The translations under genes and the position numbers were made by a program. Positions 58,487-64,000 of a stretch of 64,000 bases of DNA are shown here, piece by piece. The stretch comes from Pichia kudriavzevii (Eukaryota; Ascomycota; Pichiomycetes; Pichiales; Pichiaceae): NCBI RefSeq assembly GCF_003054445.1, contig NC_042507.1:1116001-1180000 (forward strand), given 5' to 3'. A model generated the notes under the pieces. That model was given only the letters and a program-made list of their open reading frames with translations, made no database searches and was not told the origin of the DNA. Positions within the stretch are counted from its first letter, which is position 1, and each line of letters begins with the position of its first letter.

Positions 58487-59728
58487 ATGATAGAGTCTTC
58501 CAATTTGATAACGGGGCCGTCGTCATTTCAAGATGATAGAAGAAACGATAATAAAGAGCAAACTTCGGGGTTGAGCCCTCGTTCAACACAGGTTGTTTCA
58601 GCTACATCGGCCAGTACACGAGCGATATTTATTCAATTGACTTCAATCTATATGAGAACACCGGCTAAACTCTTTCGACCGGCAAGATTCGATTACCTAA
58701 CTGTGTCCAGGATGATGTTAGCTAACGAACTAGCTGGTAAGCCATACCATATCTTCACACATTCTAGTCCAGCTCTATTATACAAATCAGTAAAACGAAT
58801 GGGGTGGAAATTTATACCTAACCAAGTGTTGCCACCACTTATTGCTAACTCTGCAATTGGATTAATACTTTATTCTACGTACCTAACGTTTTTACAAATG
58901 TTCACTATAAATCGTGGGTGGAAGTGGACAATTAGTGGGATTCAACCTGGAAAGAAAGATGAGAGTTGGTATTCTTGGATGCTATCATTTTATGACTGTT
59001 TCAGAGCAGGTATGATAGCTGGAGGGATTAGCAGTATTGCCGCGAGTCCAGTAGATGCATTGTACTCTCGTTCTAACTATGCAGAGATCGTGAAAAGTGG
59101 AGTTAAGGACGACGGATTGTATAAGTACGCGTGGAAGAAGTTGAAGGAGATTGGCGTCTTTGGTATTTTTGCTGGTTTTTGGCTCAGTTTTGTGAAGGAA
59201 TCGTTGGGATTTGGGGCTTATTTTGCAGTTTTTGAAATTGTTAAAAGTAAAGGCTACAGTAGTACCAAAAGCGTTATTGATTGGTTCGATCGGATCAGAG
59301 GACTAGAGGTGGACCCTAATGATGTCAACACGAGAAAATCAGCAAAAGCCTTACAGCTGACTTTCGTTTTATTTGCTGGTGCATCAGCGGCAAGTGCCCT
59401 GATAGGTATCCAGTATCCTTTCAATAAAGTACAAAAGATCCACTTGGCTAGGTTAGAGGCGTTGGATATTTTTAATGAAGCAAATAAGATTGAAACATCA
59501 AAATGGTTCAAATTGTATTACAACTCATACAAGCAAACATTTGATATATTAAATGCAAGAAAAATTAAATCACAATTGACATGGCCAGCTTTTATGTACA
59601 AAGGATTTCTTCGATATACATTGACCAGTATTCCTGCTACCTCGATTGGTTTGTTAGTATTTGAAATTTCTAGGCAAAAACTTTCAATTGAAATACAGGA
59701 TTCACTCGATAGAAAACTAACACCTTAA
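58487..59728 (+). CDS. Divergent mitochondrial carrier (SLC25)-like protein
   Basis: 413 residues. A hydrophilic N-terminus of ~45 residues is followed by membrane segments with one clear carrier signature SPVDALYSRSNY (Px[DE]xx[x]xxR form, ~188-199) after the Gly-rich helix RAGMIAGGISSIAA. A weaker one, YPFNKVQKIHLAR, lies in the third repeat. GFLRYTLTSIPATSIGLLVFEI near the end matches the last carrier helix. The first repeat lacks a recognisable signature. I cannot name a substrate or orthologue. It may transport at the inner membrane or, like Ugo1, have lost transport. Confidence 0.6.
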   Translation: MIESSNLITGPSSFQDDRRNDNKEQTSGLSPRSTQVVSATSASTRAIFIQLTSIYMRTPAKLFRPARFDYLTVSRMMLANELAGKPYHIFTHSSPALLYKSVKRMGWKFIPNQVLPPLIANSAIGLILYSTYLTFLQMFTINRGWKWTISGIQPGKKDESWYSWMLSFYDCFRAGMIAGGISSIAASPVDALYSRSNYAEIVKSGVKDDGLYKYAWKKLKEIGVFGIFAGFWLSFVKESLGFGAYFAVFEIVKSKGYSSTKSVIDWFDRIRGLEVDPNDVNTRKSAKALQLTFVLFAGASAASALIGIQYPFNKVQKIHLARLEALDIFNEANKIETSKWFKLYYNSYKQTFDILNARKIKSQLTWPAFMYKGFLRYTLTSIPATSIGLLVFEISRQKLSIEIQDSLDRKLTP

Positions 59729-59896
59729 AATTGGTCAAAAATATGAGGGTAGAAAGTAGTAAAAAGTAGCAACCTGTTCATCTGGTGAGTTAATGGCTAT
59801 GTAAATATCAATGTTGAAAAAATATACCACATTTTAAGGCATAGAAAAATGGCACAAATACGCATGTATATAAACTTATAGATATTAATAGATTTT

Positions 59897-60874
59897 CTAA
59901 GATTCGAGACTACTTAAGGTTTCATCCCTTGACCTTGAGACGTCTCGTAAAACATCCTCTTTGTACCAATGACTTATTTGAAAAGTTATTGGGCCCATTC
60001 TTCCCTTCCCAATCTTTAACCCGTCAATTTGCTTGACCGGAACTTGGGATGCAAATGTACCAGTACAAAATGCTTCATCCGCAGTGTAAACGTCAGTGTT
60101 AGTAAAATTCTGCTCTTTTACAACAATTCCATGCCTTCTCGAAATTTCCAATACCTTTTGCCTCGTGATTCCATGCATTTGATTATCCATTGTCGGTGCC
60201 CATAATTCTCCTTTTCTAACAATGAAGAAGTTAGTAGCATTGCACGTTTTAACAAATCCGTTATGATCAAGCATTAGTGCACCATCAGCACCCGCAGCCT
60301 CAGCAGATAAACTTGCCATTATGTCGGTTGCCTTGGAAAGGTGATTCCACATTTCGTCCTTTGTATCTGGACTACCTCTTCTCACCCAAGACGTGACCAA
60401 CTTAATGCCGTTTTCATAAGTGGAAGAATCAACTTTTTTGTATTCTGGAATTATAATGATGAGTGACTTACCAACATTGACCTTTCTGGATTGATATGGT
60501 GTTGATTTAAGCCCTCTTGTACAAATCAGACGGAGATGAACGTCGTCACTTTCCACCATTCCTGGATTCGCATCAATAGTTTTGTAGATCAGTTCTAATA
60601 ACTCCCTCTTTGTGACACCTAAATCAATCCATAGGGCGTAGGCTGTTTGAAATAGTCTCTCAAAATGTTCCCGTGCATACTGGACATTACCCTTAATAAT
60701 TCTGAGTCCCTCCCAGACACCGTCACCCACTAAAACCGAAGAATCAAAAACAGATATTTTTGCGTCAGCTCTCTTTACGAGATTGAATTCCAGGGAGACA
60801 CCATCTCTTATTCCAATTATGATGTCTCTATTTCTGAAGTCTTCTACGAATGAATGATCTCCGTTGGTAGCCAT
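59897..60874 (-). CDS. Class IV PLP aminotransferase, prokaryote-like (IlvE/D-amino-acid type)
   Basis: 325 residues. Fold type IV, with FDSSVLVGDGVWEGLRI (~43-59) and the Schiff-base lysine in NHLSKATDIMA (Lys181). It is shorter than yeast Bat1/Bat2 (~376-393) and its motifs look like bacterial IlvE or D-amino-acid transaminases. The residue that normally contacts the PLP ring nitrogen is Glu in related proteins (GFVxExNATN). Here the block reads GFVKTCNATNFF, putting Thr210 there. No targeting sequence is evident, so probably cytosolic. It is head to head with a Dal5-family permease. Substrate unknown: branched-chain, D-amino or aromatic amines are all possible. Bacterial origin is plausible but unproven. 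Confidence 0.8.
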   Translation of the reverse strand: MATNGDHSFVEDFRNRDIIIGIRDGVSLEFNLVKRADAKISVFDSSVLVGDGVWEGLRIIKGNVQYAREHFERLFQTAYALWIDLGVTKRELLELIYKTIDANPGMVESDDVHLRLICTRGLKSTPYQSRKVNVGKSLIIIIPEYKKVDSSTYENGIKLVTSWVRRGSPDTKDEMWNHLSKATDIMASLSAEAAGADGALMLDHNGFVKTCNATNFFIVRKGELWAPTMDNQMHGITRQKVLEISRRHGIVVKEQNFTNTDVYTADEAFCTGTFASQVPVKQIDGLKIGKGRMGPITFQISHWYKEDVLRDVSRSRDETLSSLES

Positions 60875-61247
60875 TGCACCTTTAGAATCGTATCTATGAT
60901 GAATAGCAGGGCATTTAGTGTTTTGTTTGAAGATTCAAGAGTCAGGGAAATGTGCGTATAATTCATGTCGTATCATCAAAAGTGTGGCTCAGCGATATCT
61001 CGGCATTGCCGAGAAGAAGGTGTGGCGGGAATATTCTTCATTTTTTTTAAAGATCTCATTGTTTGTAATTGTGCCTGAATCTAGTGTTGTTTAGTGGACG
61101 TTGTTGCATCAACGGTTTTGGAGGGTTATCGAAAGATACGTAAGTTTTTGAAAAGCATATAAGGCTACGTTTAGATACACCGGTTTTTTTCTCTCTCTGC
61201 CACGTAACAATACCTAAGTCTTTGGATTGCAAAAACTAAAGTATTCA
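60875..61247. promoter_or_regulatory. Shared divergent promoter, aminotransferase / Dal5-family permease
   Basis: 373 bp between two divergent ATGs. It holds the CGG-N5-CCG palindrome (60999-61013), a single reverse GATAA core (TTATC near 61124), and a T-run with CT-rich stretch just before the permease start (61185-61198). The GC-rich segment 60988-61031 contrasts with the AT-rich flanks. Confidence 0.6.
60999..61013. promoter_or_regulatory. CGG-N5-CCG palindrome (candidate Zn2Cys6 site)
   Basis: CTCGGCATTGCCGAG: perfect 7-bp arms with a 1-nt centre. Inverted CGG triplets are the usual half-sites of fungal zinc-cluster dimers. It lies 125 bp from the aminotransferase ATG and 235 bp from the permease ATG. 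Confidence 0.6.
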
Positions 61248-62768
61248 ATGATATCCAAAGGTTCAGACGAGATTATCGATAGCTTGTCCTCAGTTTCAGA
61301 GAACAAGCCAGCAGATGCACTATTTCACTCCAAGGAGGAGGAGGAACAGATTTTGCTGGATATGGCAAATGATCCATGGTCCGAGAGAAAAGTTTTGTGG
61401 AAAATAGATTTGTTTGTTTGTACGAATCTTTTCTTAATCGCTTTCTTAGAATTCCTTGATAAGAATTCCCTAGGTATTGCGGCTGTTTATACATTGAAAG
61501 AAGACACAAATTTACATGGTTCTCAATTTTCCACAGTTGCTTCTACTTTTTATTTCGGTTATTTATTAGGTGAGTTCATATCCTTTTTTTTGTTGCCACG
61601 AGTTAGAATTGGCAAATTTGTGTCTATTTGTTTGTTCATTTGGGGCGGCTTACTTATGTGCATGGCTGCATGTCATAGCTTTGGTGGTTTGGTTACCGTG
61701 AGGTTTTTTCTTGGCGTATTTGAAGCCGGAATATTACCGTCTTTTATGATTATTAGCGGAATGTGGTGGAAGAAATCAGAACAACCACTAAGATCTACAT
61801 TATATTTCAACACCCTTGCTGGTATTCTTGGTGGGGTCTTCGGACACTGTATTGGACTAATAAAGGGGAAATTACCAGCTTGGAAGTATATTTTTCTCAT
61901 TTACGGCTCTGCTACTTGTTTCTACGCAACAATTCTGTTCTTTATCTTTCCAGATAATATTAAAGGTGCATGGTTTTTAAGCAGAAGGGAGAAACAAATT
62001 GCGCATTTACGTGTTCTTGCGGACCAAACAGGTGGAAGTCATGATTCAAAGCACAAATTGAAAATTTATCAAATCTGGGAGGCTTTGTTGGATCCCAAAT
62101 ATTATATTGTTGTTGCATTTATTATATGTCAGTCCATCTGTAATTCGGGACTAACAAATTTCAATCCTCTTATAATCAAAGGTTTTGGGTTTTCTGCTCT
62201 CAAAACAACACTTATGGCGTCTCCTCAGGCAGCAGTTGCCTTGGGAGGTGGTATGCTGATAACAGCAATCTGCATGTGGATTCATAATATTAGGTGCTTA
62301 TTGTGGGTATTAACGTGTCTACCTGCTTTAGCTGGGGCTATTATGGTAAATAAGATTGATCCACACGAAAATCGACATGCTGCATTAGCTGGAATTTATT
62401 TGATGGGATTCTACAATGTGCCATGGACATTAATGTTGGCGTTGGTATCTTCAAACACCTCAGGATCTACCAAGAAGACGTTCATGTATGTTTCTGTTGC
62501 AGTTTGGTATGCAGTTGGTAACATTATCGGTCCATATTTTTTCAAAGGTTCTCAAGCACCAAAGTATCCGATGGGGATACATGCCATGGAAGCTTCCTTT
62601 TCAATTATGGCGTTCACCGGTATCCTTTACTATCTTATGCTGAGAATACAGAATAAACAAAAGCAATCGTTAACTATGAATGATATAAAACACTTAGAAT
62701 ACGCGGAACAATCAATCGATAATGATTTGACTGATAAAGAAAACCATACTTTTGTTTATGTTTATTAG
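61248..62768 (+). CDS. MFS permease, Dal5 / anion:cation symporter family
   Basis: 506 residues with ~12 spans. Family marks are WKIDLFVCTNLFLIAFLEFLDKNSLGIAAVYTLKED in span 1, RFFLGVFEAGILPSFMIISGMWWKKSEQPLR after span 4-5, and YQIWEALLDPKYY before span 7. These are the allantoate-permease (Dal5, Tna1, Seo1) set, which moves carboxylates such as allantoate, nicotinate, dipeptides and vitamins. The variant GMWWKKSEQ and the divergent aminotransferase suggest an amino-acid-related carboxylate (inference). The ATG at 61248 (MISKGSDE) is the first in frame. Confidence 0.88.
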   Translation: MISKGSDEIIDSLSSVSENKPADALFHSKEEEEQILLDMANDPWSERKVLWKIDLFVCTNLFLIAFLEFLDKNSLGIAAVYTLKEDTNLHGSQFSTVASTFYFGYLLGEFISFFLLPRVRIGKFVSICLFIWGGLLMCMAACHSFGGLVTVRFFLGVFEAGILPSFMIISGMWWKKSEQPLRSTLYFNTLAGILGGVFGHCIGLIKGKLPAWKYIFLIYGSATCFYATILFFIFPDNIKGAWFLSRREKQIAHLRVLADQTGGSHDSKHKLKIYQIWEALLDPKYYIVVAFIICQSICNSGLTNFNPLIIKGFGFSALKTTLMASPQAAVALGGGMLITAICMWIHNIRCLLWVLTCLPALAGAIMVNKIDPHENRHAALAGIYLMGFYNVPWTLMLALVSSNTSGSTKKTFMYVSVAVWYAVGNIIGPYFFKGSQAPKYPMGIHAMEASFSIMAFTGILYYLMLRIQNKQKQSLTMNDIKHLEYAEQSIDNDLTDKENHTFVYVY

Positions 62769-62967
62769 TTATCGCTTTGCTACATTAAAAATTCACATAC
62801 TAAAGCCTTTGTTAAACAACTTTTTCTAAATCTTAAGATTTTACTCTATCTAGTTTTTTTGGTTGTAGGTGAACGTAAAGTACCTCATTTATTTTTTTTT
62901 TTTGCTTGTGTAATTCTTTTCATGCTTATTTAAACTAGTGTACATGTATCAAATCTTTGTGTAAGAA

Positions 62968-63756
62968 TCATTTAAATCTGTTTAAATAAGCATTCCAACC
63001 AGCTTGTTGGTATCTTTTAGCTTGCTCTATAGGATCTCTTCCTTGACCGTACAAACCTCTACCAACAATTATGATATCCGTTCCAGTCTTTACAACTTCA
63101 TCAACAGTTCTATATTGTTGACCAAGTGCATCACCTTTGTCATCTAAACCAACCCCTGGAGTCATAATGATCCAGTCAAAACCTTCTTCTCTACCGCCCA
63201 TATCGTGTTGCGCAATAAAACCAATGACAAACTCTTTATCAGATTTAGCAATTTCTACTGTTTTTTCTGTATATTCACCATATGCTAAAGAACCCTTTGA
63301 TGATAACTCAGCAAGCATTAGCAAACCTCTAGGTTCACTGGTTGTTTCTTGGGCTGCCTCCTTCAAGCCAGAAACAATACCTGCACCCGTTACACCATGT
63401 GCATTAGTGATGTCAGCCCATTCGGCAATACGGAAGACACCAGATTTATATTGATTTTTAACAGTGTTACCAATATCAGCAAATTTTCTATCTTCAAAAA
63501 TCATAAAATTATGTTTCTTGGCAAGCTCCTTCAAAGGCAACACAGTTCCTTCATACGTAAAATCAGAAACAATATCGATGTGTGTTTTAACTAGACAGAT
63601 GTAAGGACCAATAGTGTCCAAAATAGAGAGAAGCTTTTCAGTTTCAGTAATATCCAATGATGCACAAAGGTTAGACTTCTTTTCCTCCATGATGGAGAAA
63701 AGTCTCCTAGCAACAGGGGAAGTGTGTGATTCTGATCTTTCTTTGTATGACGCCAT
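62968..63756 (-). CDS. URA3: Orotidine-5'-phosphate decarboxylase
   Basis: 262 residues (yeast Ura3 267). Last step of UMP synthesis. The active-site block [17 protein letters not shown] has the Asp-Lys-Asp array; [10 protein letters not shown] and the phosphate-binding [12 protein letters not shown] complete it. As I recall the sequence, it agrees with the Pichia kudriavzevii (Issatchenkia orientalis) enzyme, and this is the main species clue. The ATG at 63756 ([10 protein letters not shown]) is the first in frame. It is convergent with the permease, 199 bp away. Confidence 0.98.
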   Translation of the reverse strand: MASYKERSESHTSPVARRLFSIMEEKKSNLCASLDITETEKLLSILDTIGPYICLVKTHIDIVSDFTYEGTVLPLKELAKKHNFMIFEDRKFADIGNTVKNQYKSGVFRIAEWADITNAHGVTGAGIVSGLKEAAQETTSEPRGLLMLAELSSKGSLAYGEYTEKTVEIAKSDKEFVIGFIAQHDMGGREEGFDWIIMTPGVGLDDKGDALGQQYRTVDEVVKTGTDIIIVGRGLYGQGRDPIEQAKRYQQAGWNAYLNRFK

Positions 63757-64000
63757 CCTTGACAAACAAACTACTTTATTAAAGCGTTGAAGATCTATTC
63801 TCCAGCAATTAAATTTGTGAAGAATAACTGGTATAGAGTACTTCCTTTAAAAACATGTCCGTGCACCAAGAAAAAAAAAAGTTTGAAAAATTGTATGTCG
63901 ACGAATTTCAGCATTTTCATTTCAAGGCGATATTATGTTTCACTAAACTCAGGACAGGAATATACTAAGAATAACTACAACATACACACAACATAAGCCA
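63757..64000. other. URA3 promoter, cut by window edge
   Basis: 244 bp, AT-rich with an A10 run near 63870. No clear factor site recognised. Confidence 0.4.

Overview
This window is ordinary, gene-dense yeast chromosomal DNA. The proteins match the budding-yeast (Saccharomycotina) set gene for gene. The orotidine-5'-phosphate decarboxylase near the right end looks like that of Pichia kudriavzevii (Issatchenkia orientalis / Candida krusei), so I read the window as that species or a close relative in the Pichiaceae. Supporting points: CTG encodes a conserved leucine in RPT3 (codon at 16132-16134), so this is not a CTG-serine yeast; introns are few, 5'-proximal and carry yeast branch points (TACTAAC or CACTAAC); and a complex I assembly factor (NDUFAF6 type) is present, which S. 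cerevisiae lacks. No transposon, LTR element, virus-like element, rDNA or CRISPR array was seen.

Layout. 1-9 kb: ADE4 (purine synthesis), a two-dsRBD protein with a catalytically dead RNase III fold, RPA34 (Pol I), TFA2 (TFIIE), a 1.26-kb intergenic region full of hairpins and repeats, and TIM50. 9-19 kb: a CRT10-like WD40 protein, a monocarboxylate-type MFS transporter, SPP2 (splicing), SHE9 (mitochondrial inner membrane), RPT3 (proteasome) and SMP3 (GPI anchor). 19-30 kb: a PIR cell-wall protein, a catalytically intact two-dsRBD RNase III (Dcr1/Rnt1 type), THP1 (mRNA export), UPF3 (NMD), an intron-containing HOOK-like coiled-coil protein and a CYSTM protein. 30-44 kb: BUD14, KAP104, allantoinase DAL1, MSH2, a PQ-loop vacuolar transporter, TRM10 and an Mpv17/PMP22 protein. 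44-54 kb: NOP1, an SLX5-type SUMO-targeted ubiquitin ligase subunit, an SLC35F6-like transporter with a 5-codon first exon, VPS68, an MCK1-type GSK3 kinase, initiator tRNA-Met and an NDUFAF6-like protein. 54-64 kb: a GEA1/2 ARF-GEF, a divergent mitochondrial carrier, a prokaryote-like class IV aminotransferase head to head with a Dal5-family permease, and URA3.

Most genes are unrelated housekeeping functions that happen to be neighbours. Two groupings deserve attention. First, one catalytically intact and one catalytically dead member of the RNase III + 2 dsRBD family lie 17 kb apart; they could be an RNAi or RNA-processing pair. Second, the aminotransferase and permease share a 373-bp promoter holding a perfect CGG-N5-CCG palindrome, as expected for a Zn2Cys6-regulated two-gene module. 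Two introns, which leave tiny first exons, were found by reading splice signals. Several start codons were set at the first supported ATG rather than at longer open frames beginning with TTG or GTG. Regulatory sites that I trust most are a PACE/Rpn4 box before RPT3 and an MCB box before MSH2. All calls come from reading the sequence and from memory of family members; no database search was run.
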